A DNA stretch of 9,771 nucleotides from Anaerolineae bacterium (GTDB taxonomy: Bacteria; Chloroflexota; Anaerolineae; 4572-78; J111). Below are positions 1-8,794 of this stretch, one piece after another. The notes beneath the pieces are model-generated. The model saw nothing but the letters and a program-made list of their open reading frames with translations, was not told where the DNA came from and searched no databases. The translations under genes and the position numbers were made by a program. The stretch's first letter is position 1; every line of letters starts with the position of its first letter. The stretch lies in assembly GCA_020433785.1 (NCBI GenBank), contig JAGRCC010000658.1:1-9771 (forward strand). The letters run 5' to 3'.

Positions 1-5
1 CAGCG

Positions 6-14
6 TTCCTCCTC
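6..14 (-). promoter_or_regulatory. Ribosome binding site of a further minus-strand gene outside the window
   Basis: On the minus strand GAGGAGGAA (14-6) follows the stop of the membrane kinase by 21 bases and is followed by only five more bases before the window ends. This is a near-perfect Shine-Dalgarno, and a start codon immediately beyond position 1 would have normal spacing. The next gene probably belongs to the same transcript as the kinase and may encode its response regulator, but nothing of it is visible. Confidence 0.6.
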
Positions 15-35
15 GAAACACATATGGAGCCAATT

Positions 36-2996
<2,961 letters not shown>

Positions 2997-3025
2997 TGAC
3001 TATCCTTCGTAAACAGGACTTACGT

Positions 3026-3112
3026 AAAAACCAGGTGACAGTCACTTATCGTTATAAATAGCATCTAAGTTGTTCGAACAGGTCGATTTAGCGTATTCAA
3101 GTGACTGTCACC
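3026..3112 (-). terminator. Possible intrinsic terminator after the solute-binding protein gene
   Basis: Read on the minus strand, the 14-bp stem of the palindromic element is followed after TGG by TTTTT (3030-3026), and it begins 14 bases past the stop of the binding-protein gene. The long loop (51 bases) is unusual, but the final arm can also fold alone as GTGAC-T-GTCAC. If active, it separates the signalling operon from the membrane kinase gene, which would then need its own promoter. Confidence 0.4.
3034..3112. repeat. 79-bp palindromic element with 14-bp perfect inverted arms
   Basis: GGTGACAGTCACTT at 3034-3047 is the exact reverse complement of AAGTGACTGTCACC at 3099-3112. Each arm is itself a small palindrome (GTGAC-N-GTCAC). 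Near the centre is a perfect 10-bp palindrome, TGTTCGAACA (3071-3080). No open reading frame or clear target-site duplication is seen. It could be a REP-like or MITE-like dispersed element, a terminator hairpin, or a regulatory site. Confidence 0.9.
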
Positions 3113-3126
3113 CAGTACGATATGGC

Positions 3127-4794
3127 TCAAAACCCTAAAGAGGCGCGATAAACGGTGGCCTGAGTTTCCCGACCTAACCGGTTGGTCAATTCCTCGAAAT
3201 CCAACACGGTTTCCCGAAGCGCTTCCTCCGGGGTAACTTGCCCCTGCACGGCCTCAGCCAGGTGAATATCTAAGACCGTCCAGTAACCAAAGGTGCCGGG
3301 AATACGTAAATAAGGAAATTGTAGTTCGTTATTAAAAGTTTCAAAATAGGCGGCAGTGTACTGCTCGACATCCGTTTCATTCCAGCCGGCCGCTTTGTAA
3401 TCATTGATATCGGCGGTGCCGTATGGCGGTAGATAATGGCTAAAGCGGCCCGGATCGATGCCATCCCAGCCGCGCGCGGCATAAATGAGCGATTTCTGCC
3501 GGGTGGCCATCAAGGCCAGCAAATAGTAGGTGGCTTCGGGCGCGTCGGAAAATCGGGAAATAACGCCGGCCCAAGATCCCCCGGTGGTATTGCCCACCCA
3601 GTTAGGACTAAAGGTGTGAACCCACTGACCCTGAGGAATACTATAATATTCGTGCGTACCGGGCAAGTGCGCCGTACCAATTTTCCCTTTGACCTGGCTA
3701 CCTTCCTGCTGAGCCAGCGCCCCTAAATCGCCCCAAGTGAAGGTGAGGGCGGCTTCGCCGCGTAAAAAATGGTCCCAACTTTGGCCCAGATTCCAGCGAA
3801 GCATTTCCGGCGGCCCGAATTGAACCAGATCGACCATGGTCTCCAAAGCGCGCACGTGACCGGGGCTGTCGAGCAGGGGTTTCATGGTGTCCGGATCAAA
3901 CCAGTAGAGTTTTTGATTTTCCGGGCCGATGACAAAGGGCGCCGAAAAGGACATGAAGTGAAACATACCTTGCTCGCCGGCTTTTAAGTGCAGGGTTAAA
4001 CCGTCGTCAGGTTGGCCGTCGCCATTTAGGTCTTGCCCATCAAAATATTCGGCTACATCGCGAAACTGATCCCAGGTTTGGGGCACCTTCAGGGCGTAAC
4101 CGTACCGGGCTTGAAAGGCGGCTTGGTGAGCGGGATCGGCCAGTAGATCGCGCCGATAGTACATCACCTGGCCATCATGGTCATTGGCGACCATATACTT
4201 TTGACCATTGTAGGTTAACAGTGATCGCGGAGCCGGTTGGACATCGTCAAAATCCCATTGGGGAAAGCGGGGGTCGTTATAAAATTGATCGTACGGTAGC
4301 AGAAAATCTTGGGAGACTAAATCGCCCAGCCACCAGGCGCCGGCAATCGAGGCGTCGTACTGGCCGGCTCCGGTAGTCAAATCGGTGATGAGAAAGGCAA
4401 AATGCTCATCGAGCGGTTTTTCGATGATGTCGAGGTGAGCGCCGGTGGCGGCCTCAAACTCAGGCCGGATTTCGTAGAGCGGGCCGGACAGGGGGCCAAT
4501 AGCGCCACCCAACTTATTGACCAGCACCGTCACATTTTGGCCGGCAAACGGACACTGCCCCGGCGAGCACGGCGTTGCCACCAAGGGCGGGGTCACGTGA
4601 CCAATATCAACCACCGACGCGGCGGCATCGGGCAAAACGGGCCGTGCCATAACTTTGGTGAGCGGCAGCGGGGTTTGGGTCGGCGGTGGCGCTGGCGCTT
4701 CGGCAGGACTGCAAGCGGATAGACAGGCTAGCAGCCCGATCAAAAATACGATATAGGGGTTAATCGAGCCGGATGATCCCTTTACGAATTGCAT
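3127..4794 (-). CDS. Lipoprotein extracellular solute-binding protein (family 1, CUT1-like)
   Basis: This 555-aa protein is predicted to be exported and lipid-anchored. It has one early Lys, a hydrophobic stretch at residues 14-27 and the lipobox LSAC with Cys28, followed by a Pro/Thr-rich linker. The body resembles ABC sugar-binding proteins of the SBP_bac_1 type: an N-terminal strand at residues 87-93, [11 protein letters not shown] at 108-118, a Trp/Tyr-rich ligand face and [12 protein letters not shown] at 405-416. Residues 255-265 ([11 protein letters not shown]) look like a calcium-binding loop, common as a surface insertion in this family. C76 and C81 could form a small disulphide. The ATG is the only start that gives a complete signal peptide. 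It lies 35 nt inside the end of the response regulator gene and has only a weak Shine-Dalgarno, so translation is probably coupled. No permease or ATPase gene adjoins it, and the RbsA-type ATPase in this window belongs to a different transporter class. It may therefore serve as a ligand-sensing partner of the kinases. The ligand is unknown. Confidence 0.88.
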   Translation of the reverse strand: MQFVKGSSGSINPYIVFLIGLLACLSACSPAEAPAPPPTQTPLPLTKVMARPVLPDAAASVVDIGHVTPPLVATPCSPGQCPFAGQNVTVLVNKLGGAIGPLSGPLYEIRPEFEAATGAHLDIIEKPLDEHFAFLITDLTTGAGQYDASIAGAWWLGDLVSQDFLLPYDQFYNDPRFPQWDFDDVQPAPRSLLTYNGQKYMVANDHDGQVMYYRRDLLADPAHQAAFQARYGYALKVPQTWDQFRDVAEYFDGQDLNGDGQPDDGLTLHLKAGEQGMFHFMSFSAPFVIGPENQKLYWFDPDTMKPLLDSPGHVRALETMVDLVQFGPPEMLRWNLGQSWDHFLRGEAALTFTWGDLGALAQQEGSQVKGKIGTAHLPGTHEYYSIPQGQWVHTFSPNWVGNTTGGSWAGVISRFSDAPEATYYLLALMATRQKSLIYAARGWDGIDPGRFSHYLPPYGTADINDYKAAGWNETDVEQYTAAYFETFNNELQFPYLRIPGTFGYWTVLDIHLAEAVQGQVTPEEALRETVLDFEELTNRLGRETQATVYRASLGF

Positions 4795-5416
4795 ACTTAA
4801 CCAAATCTATGGTGTTATGAATGTTAAGCTTCTCCATTAAATTCGTGCGGTGAACGCCAACGGTTTTGACGCTGATATGGAGTTTATCGGCAATGTCTCG
4901 GTTAGACAGCCCTTCGGTAATGAGCTGCAACACCTCGCGCTCACGGTCGGTTAGCTTGTCGTAGCTGGTTTCCTGGCTGGCTTGGCCGGCTTGTTTCAAA
5001 TATTCATCGATGATGACTTTGGAGATTTCCGGACTTAGAAATGAGTCACCCCGGTAAACGGCGCGGATAGCTGAGATCAGATCGGACGGAGCCGACTGCT
5101 TGACGACATAGCCCGAGGCTCCCGCTTGTAGCAGTTGTAAGATGTACTCCTCATTGGTATACATGGTTAGCCCCAGAATTTTGACGTCCGGAAGCAGCTT
5201 TTTGATTTGTCGGGTGGCTTCCAGACCGTTGAGATGCGGCATGGTAATATCCATCAGCACCACATCGGGCATCAACTTTTCAGTCTTTTCCACCGTCTCA
5301 TGTCCATCAGACGCTTCGCCGACGACCTCCATATCCGGCTCATCATCTAGCAGCGAACGGATGCCTTTGCGGACGATGGTGTGATCTTCAGCTAATAAGA
5401 CTCTAATTTTGCTCAT
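4760..5416 (-). CDS. NarL/FixJ-family response regulator (REC + LuxR-type HTH)
   Basis: This 218-aa DNA-binding regulator has the standard length and layout of the NarL family. The receiver domain (about 4-120) has the acidic pair E10/D11, the phosphoacceptor D56 in [11 protein letters not shown]84 and the conserved K106. The LuxR/GerE helix-turn-helix (about 154-216) contains [12 protein letters not shown] and the recognition region [16 protein letters not shown]. Its start ATG shares four bases (ATGA) with the stop of the REC-kinase gene upstream. That kinase is of the HisKA_3 class that normally phosphorylates NarL-type regulators, so the two form a cognate pair with high likelihood. Its end overlaps the start of the solute-binding protein gene by 35 nt. 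Targets are unknown; autoregulation or control of the sugar genes further upstream would be reasonable guesses. Confidence 0.96.
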   Translation of the reverse strand: MSKIRVLLAEDHTIVRKGIRSLLDDEPDMEVVGEASDGHETVEKTEKLMPDVVLMDITMPHLNGLEATRQIKKLLPDVKILGLTMYTNEEYILQLLQAGASGYVVKQSAPSDLISAIRAVYRGDSFLSPEISKVIIDEYLKQAGQASQETSYDKLTDREREVLQLITEGLSNRDIADKLHISVKTVGVHRTNLMEKLNIHNTIDLVKYAIRKGIIRLD

Positions 5417-6588
5417 AGTTTGCTACTCAAAGGAATAACGATTGATAGACGAGCGCCGTGACCGGGTTGGGTTTGGATATCGAAATCGCCGCCCAAGAGG
5501 GTTGCCCGTTCCCGGATGCCTAACAGGCCGGCTCCATGGTCGGGCAGTTTACGGTGAAGCACCGCGTCAACATCAAAGCCACGGCCGTCATCTTGAATGA
5601 CCACCTGCACCATTTTGCCAAACTGCTCCAGGCGAATCGACACGTTGCGGGCCTGAGCGTGACGGGCGACGTTGGTTAACCCTTCCTGAGTGATCCGGTA
5701 GAGGGCCGTCTCCACTTCCGGGGCCAGGCGCTCAGGCAAATTCGAGACCTTAAATTCGGTTTCGAGGCCGGTGCGTTTGGTGTAGCGATTCACATACCAG
5801 CGCAGGGTCGGCGCCAGCCCCAAGTCGTCGAGCATCGACGGGCGCAAGTTGAGCGATATTTCTCGAATCTGGTCCAGGGTTTGGTCGGTTAATAGCTTGG
5901 CTTCCGCCAGCCGGTCTCGCACCGGCACGGCGCATTCTTGGGAAAGTTCCTGCGCGATGGCCGCCAGATTCATACTGATGGCCGTTAGTGACTGCCCCAT
6001 CTCATCGTGAAGTTCGCGAGCTAACTCTTTGCGTTCGGTTTCCTGGATTTCGGTTAAGCGGGCAGTTAAGGTGCGTAACTGCTCACGCTGCTGGGTGACC
6101 GCTTCAAATAAACGGGCCTTTTCCACCCGGCTGCTCACCTCTAACTGACTCTTTTGAGCTTGCAGGGATTGGGCCATATCGCGCAGTTGTAGATGGGTCT
6201 TAACGCGGGCCAGGACTTCTTCCTGATGCAGCGGTTTGGTGACGTAATCGACAGCGCCCACTTCAAAGCCTTTAACCTTATCCTCGGTGGCGGTGAGCGA
6301 AGTCATAAAAATAACCGGGATATCCTGGGTAGCTTCGAGCGCTTTTAACCGCCGGCAGGTTTCGAAGCCATCCATGCCCGGCATCAAAATATCCAACAAA
6401 ACCAGATCGGGCGGATCGTATTGAACCCGCTTGAGGGCGGTTTCGCCGCTGCGGGCAATGCGGATGCCAAAGCCATAACTTTCCAAATAGCTCACGATAA
6501 CGCCTAAATTGACCGGTGTATCATCGACAATCAGAATGTTATGGCCTTGTAGGGTGAATGGGTTGGACGTCTTGGCTTCCAAGCTCAT
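5413..6588 (-). CDS. Soluble REC–HisKA_3–HATPase sensor kinase (NarL-type partner)
   Basis: This cytoplasmic histidine kinase carries an N-terminal receiver instead of a membrane sensor. Residue numbers here count from the upstream Met at 6618. The receiver (about 26-145) has D32/D33, phosphoacceptor D76 in DLVLLDILMP and K128. A coiled-coil linker (about 146-195) joins it to a HisKA_3 dimerisation domain with H204 in ARELHDEMGQSL. The HATPase_c domain follows, with N316, the G1 motif DDGRGF at 343-348 and the G2-like GAGLLGIRER at 362-371. There are no transmembrane segments. The Met at 6588 is preferred: the region upstream of it holds GAGAGA and the receiver fold begins soon after. Mets at 6600 and 6618 are in frame but lack a Shine-Dalgarno, and a possible promoter -10 overlaps the longest form. 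The gene ends in an ATGA overlap with the response regulator. The receiver means this kinase is probably modulated by phosphate from another kinase. Confidence 0.93.
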   Translation of the reverse strand: MSLEAKTSNPFTLQGHNILIVDDTPVNLGVIVSYLESYGFGIRIARSGETALKRVQYDPPDLVLLDILMPGMDGFETCRRLKALEATQDIPVIFMTSLTATEDKVKGFEVGAVDYVTKPLHQEEVLARVKTHLQLRDMAQSLQAQKSQLEVSSRVEKARLFEAVTQQREQLRTLTARLTEIQETERKELARELHDEMGQSLTAISMNLAAIAQELSQECAVPVRDRLAEAKLLTDQTLDQIREISLNLRPSMLDDLGLAPTLRWYVNRYTKRTGLETEFKVSNLPERLAPEVETALYRITQEGLTNVARHAQARNVSIRLEQFGKMVQVVIQDDGRGFDVDAVLHRKLPDHGAGLLGIRERATLLGGDFDIQTQPGHGARLSIVIPLSSKL

Positions 6589-6608
6589 GGTTTCTCTCAT
6601 TAAATGAT

Positions 6609-6617
6609 AGTATACCA
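6609..6617 (-). promoter_or_regulatory. Possible extended -10 promoter for the signalling operon
   Basis: On the minus strand the sequence reads TGGTATACT, matching an extended -10 (TGn followed by TATACT). It lies about 20 bases upstream of the preferred kinase start at 6588, so transcription would begin near 6602 and give a short leader containing GAGAGA. I see no convincing -35 hexamer at 16-18 bases, which extended -10 promoters can tolerate. If real, it would let the kinase–regulator–binding protein genes be expressed separately from the sugar genes. This is a pattern match only. Confidence 0.35.
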
Positions 6618-6652
6618 CATTATTTCATCGCTCCGATATGGGGGACAAGATC

Positions 6653-7555
6653 CTACAAAGGCACAATACGATAGGCCTGTTCTGCCAGAGCAATGGCTCC
6701 GAGCACACCGGCTCGATTACCCAGGCCGGGTGGGACAATGTACGTGTCGATTTTTTGCAGAATAACCGGTGATTGTACGTAACCGTTAAGCAACGTCTGT
6801 ACCTCGCGTCTTAGCAGGGGAAAAATTATGGGTTGTTCCATCACCCCACCGCCCATAATGATGCGCTCAGGGGAAAGGGTGCAAATGAGATCAACTAACC
6901 CGGTAGCTAGATAGTGGGCTTCCAAGACCCAGGCCGAATGGTCGAGCGGCAGTGTCTCTGCTCGTGCTCCCCAGCGTTTCCCGATAGCTGGGCCGCTGGC
7001 CATTCCTTCCAGACAGTGGCCGTGGAAAGGGCAAAAACCCTCGGGATGAGGGTCATCAGGCCGAGCGGGGAGAATAATATGCCCCATCTCGGGATGAATC
7101 AGCCCGTGAACTAACCGGCCGTTGACCATGGCTCCGCCGCCGATACCAGTTCCGATAGTTAAGTAGATAAAGTTATCTAAATCCTGAGCCGCGCCCCAGC
7201 GATGTTCGCCCAGCGCGGCACCATTGACATCCGTATCAAAGCCAACCGGCAAATTCAGTGCCCGGCTAACAGCCTGACCGAAGTCGGTGTTAGCCCAGTC
7301 GGGTTTGGGTGTGGTTGTGATATAGCCAAAGTTAGGCGAGCTGGGGTTGGGGTCAACCGGTCCAAATGCAGCAATACCGATGGCCGCTAGAGGTTCTTTA
7401 GCGGCTTGTTCTCTGAAATAAGCTATCGCCCGGCCAATCGTTTCTTTCGGCGTTGTAGTGGGAAAGCGAATTTCGTGGCGTAGATCATGGGGACCCGATC
7501 CAATAGCACAAACAAATTTAGTTCCTCCTGCTTCGATTCCGCCAAAGACTGGCAT
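6653..7555 (-). CDS. ROK-family sugar kinase, fructokinase-like
   Basis: This roughly 300-aa protein is a cytoplasmic ATP-dependent sugar kinase of the ROK family, full length for the family. Numbers count from the Met at 7558. The N terminus has the ATP phosphate-binding motif [15 protein letters not shown]. The sugar-binding and catalytic segment is [12 protein letters not shown] with probable catalytic base D110, followed by TIGTGIGGG at 134-142. The ROK zinc site is visible as H160 (EMGH) with C176, H179 and C182 in CPFHGHC. A second glycine-rich motif, IIMGGGVM, is at 233-240. The IEAGGTKF start and CPFHGxCLEG pattern are closest to bacterial fructokinases (ScrK/GmuE type), but glucose, mannose or another hexose cannot be excluded. 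Two adjacent ATGs (7558, 7555) are possible; 7555 has the better spacing from AAGGAGG. It sits downstream of an RbsD/FucU gene, which suggests it phosphorylates the imported sugar. Confidence 0.93.
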   Translation of the reverse strand: MPVFGGIEAGGTKFVCAIGSGPHDLRHEIRFPTTTPKETIGRAIAYFREQAAKEPLAAIGIAAFGPVDPNPSSPNFGYITTTPKPDWANTDFGQAVSRALNLPVGFDTDVNGAALGEHRWGAAQDLDNFIYLTIGTGIGGGAMVNGRLVHGLIHPEMGHIILPARPDDPHPEGFCPFHGHCLEGMASGPAIGKRWGARAETLPLDHSAWVLEAHYLATGLVDLICTLSPERIIMGGGVMEQPIIFPLLRREVQTLLNGYVQSPVILQKIDTYIVPPGLGNRAGVLGAIALAEQAYRIVPL

Positions 7556-7560
7556 CATTA

Positions 7561-7567
7561 CCTCCTT
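7561..7567 (-). promoter_or_regulatory. Strong ribosome binding site of the ROK kinase
   Basis: AAGGAGG on the minus strand lies two bases before the ATG at 7558 and five bases before the ATG at 7555. The spacing favours the second ATG as the start. Confidence 0.75.
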
Positions 7568-7585
7568 GGGAAAATTGTTTGTGGT

Positions 7586-7626
7586 CAGTAGACCGCAAGC
7601 GCCATCATCTATGCTGCGGTCTACTG
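7586..7626. repeat. Perfect 12-bp inverted repeat between RbsD/FucU-like and ROK genes
   Basis: CAGTAGACCGCA at 7586-7597 is the exact reverse complement of TGCGGTCTACTG at 7615-7626, with a 17-base loop. One more A:T pair and a G:U pair extend the base of the stem. On the minus strand the stem is followed by CCACAAACAATTTTCC rather than a clean T run, so it is a poor intrinsic terminator. It could act as an RNA stem that stabilises or attenuates the operon message ahead of the ROK ribosome binding site, as an operator, or as a dispersed intergenic repeat. Confidence 0.85.
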
Positions 7627-7654
7627 ATGGTGTGACAAATAGTTGACACCAGTG

Positions 7655-8071
7655 CTAATCCGGCGTCACAACTCCGATGGTCAAAATGATGTTGGCATAC
7701 AACCTTTGTTCGGCGGTAGCCACAACCAATGCGAGATCGGGGTCGTGAGCAAAGTCATAAAAGTCGTACCGCTGCATGGGCTGCAATTCAACCGTCAGCA
7801 TCTGCCGAAAATCCTTATAGATATCCGGCTCAATCCCATCATCGGTTAACATGACATGGGCCGCCTCGACCGGAATGACCGTCAAGATCGCGGCCAGGAC
7901 ATCCGTCACCGTCAAAACACCGGGCACTAAATTCAGATAAACGCGTTCGGCGTTCGGGTTAGCTCGGGTCACAAACGGATAATTACCATCGGCGATTAAG
8001 ACTTTGCCGCCGTGCCCCGAAGCGGCTAAGACCTGTAGGATAGTGGGATGTAATAAACGGGTGGTCAACAT
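7655..8071 (-). CDS. RbsD/FucU-family sugar pyranase/mutarotase
   Basis: This 138-aa protein belongs to the RbsD/FucU family, whose members interconvert pyranose/furanose forms or anomers of ribose, fucose and related sugars in the cytoplasm and feed them to a kinase. The family's catalytic His is visible as H20 in SGHGG and the conserved Asp as D28 in IADGNYP. The C-terminal active-site signature is RLYANIILTIGVV (Y125, N127). Length matches the family (about 130-150 aa). The SGHG and IADGNYP segments are FucU-like while YANIIL is RbsD-like, so the substrate is not assigned. The start is supported by AAAGGAG eight bases upstream, overlapping the stop codon of the kinase-like gene before it (14-bp gap), which implies co-translation in one operon. 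Confidence 0.93.
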   Translation of the reverse strand: MLTTRLLHPTILQVLAASGHGGKVLIADGNYPFVTRANPNAERVYLNLVPGVLTVTDVLAAILTVIPVEAAHVMLTDDGIEPDIYKDFRQMLTVELQPMQRYDFYDFAHDPDLALVVATAEQRLYANIILTIGVVTPD

Positions 8072-8085
8072 AGGTCATGCTCCTT

Positions 8086-8769
8086 TCAATCAGCCTCGAT
8101 TTCGTCAGGCAGTGGGGGTAAAGGGCTTTGCAGCGATTTTTCAATGGCATCCAGCAAAACCGGATCGACCTCCAGCCCTTTGGTGGTTACGGCATCAGGG
8201 GGCAATTCTTTTTTCTCAAGGACCCGGGCCGCTTCAATGATCCAGTTGGTAGCCATCTCCGTAGTTACCGTGCCGGTGTCGATGACCAGGTCGAAATGAG
8301 CCTCAACATCCCATTGTTTGTTGTAGAACATCTGGATAAATTTACGGCGGGCCCTATCGTCATCTCGAATGTGCGCTTCGGCTTGTTGGCGGTCAGTCAG
8401 ATTTTCTCTGGCCATCACCTGCTGGACTCTGGCTGCTAATGGGGCCTGAATGCGAACGTTGAGGACATCGGCGTACCCGCTTAAACTGGCGAATCCACCT
8501 CGGCCCAATATAACTGTATTACCCCGGTAGGCCAGGGCTTCCATTGTCTCATTTAACATCGAAACGATTAACAGATTGGTGGCGCTGGTCAAGTCCCAAA
8601 ATCCCGGCGCTGAGGTGTAGAGATCGTTGAATTTAGTCAGGCCATATTGGCGAAATATGCCTTCAATGATCCGCTTATCGACAAAGTCATAGCCCAGCAG
8701 CTCGGCGACCTCTTGCCCGATTTTAACTCCGTCGCTGCCGTATTCTCTGGAAATGGTAATTGTTGCCAT
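8086..8769 (-). CDS. Cytidylate kinase-like family protein (AAA_26 / Cytidylate_kin2 type)
   Basis: This 227-aa P-loop protein resembles the cytidylate-kinase-like family rather than true Cmk. The N terminus TITISREYGSDGVKIG (residues 3-18) is the family's modified P-loop: S-R-x-Y-G-S-x-G in place of the usual GxxxxGK(S/T). VILGRGGF at 86-93 and a lid-like DDDRARRKF (136-144) also fit the family, as does the NKQWDVEAHFDLVIDTG segment (150-166). The protein ends in an acidic, Pro-rich tail. An ORF extends upstream to 8838, but the Met at 8769 is chosen because GAGGAG lies nine bases upstream and the family's conserved N terminus begins there. This start also leaves a 25-bp gap from the ABC ATPase instead of an overlap. 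The substrate is not known. Its place between a sugar importer and an RbsD/FucU enzyme suggests a sugar- or nucleoside-related role, which is inference. Confidence 0.9.
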   Translation of the reverse strand: MATITISREYGSDGVKIGQEVAELLGYDFVDKRIIEGIFRQYGLTKFNDLYTSAPGFWDLTSATNLLIVSMLNETMEALAYRGNTVILGRGGFASLSGYADVLNVRIQAPLAARVQQVMARENLTDRQQAEAHIRDDDRARRKFIQMFYNKQWDVEAHFDLVIDTGTVTTEMATNWIIEAARVLEKKELPPDAVTTKGLEVDPVLLDAIEKSLQSPLPPLPDEIEAD

Positions 8770-8778
8770 CGTCACTCG

Positions 8779-8784
8779 CTCCTC
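8779..8784 (-). promoter_or_regulatory. Ribosome binding site fixing the start of the cytidylate kinase-like gene
   Basis: GAGGAG on the minus strand lies nine bases before the ATG at 8769, inside the ORF extension that would start at 8838. It argues against the longer form. Confidence 0.7.
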
Positions 8785-8794
8785 ATTAGCTTCT

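Noticed and set aside
3436..3726. Plus-strand open reading frames opposite the binding-protein gene, and similar ones throughout the window
   Set aside because: They lie wholly within well-supported minus-strand genes, show no recognisable domains and look like antisense shadows.
7643..7648. TTGACA on the plus strand, a perfect -35 hexamer
   Set aside because: No plausible -10 lies 16-18 bases downstream and no plus-strand gene follows.
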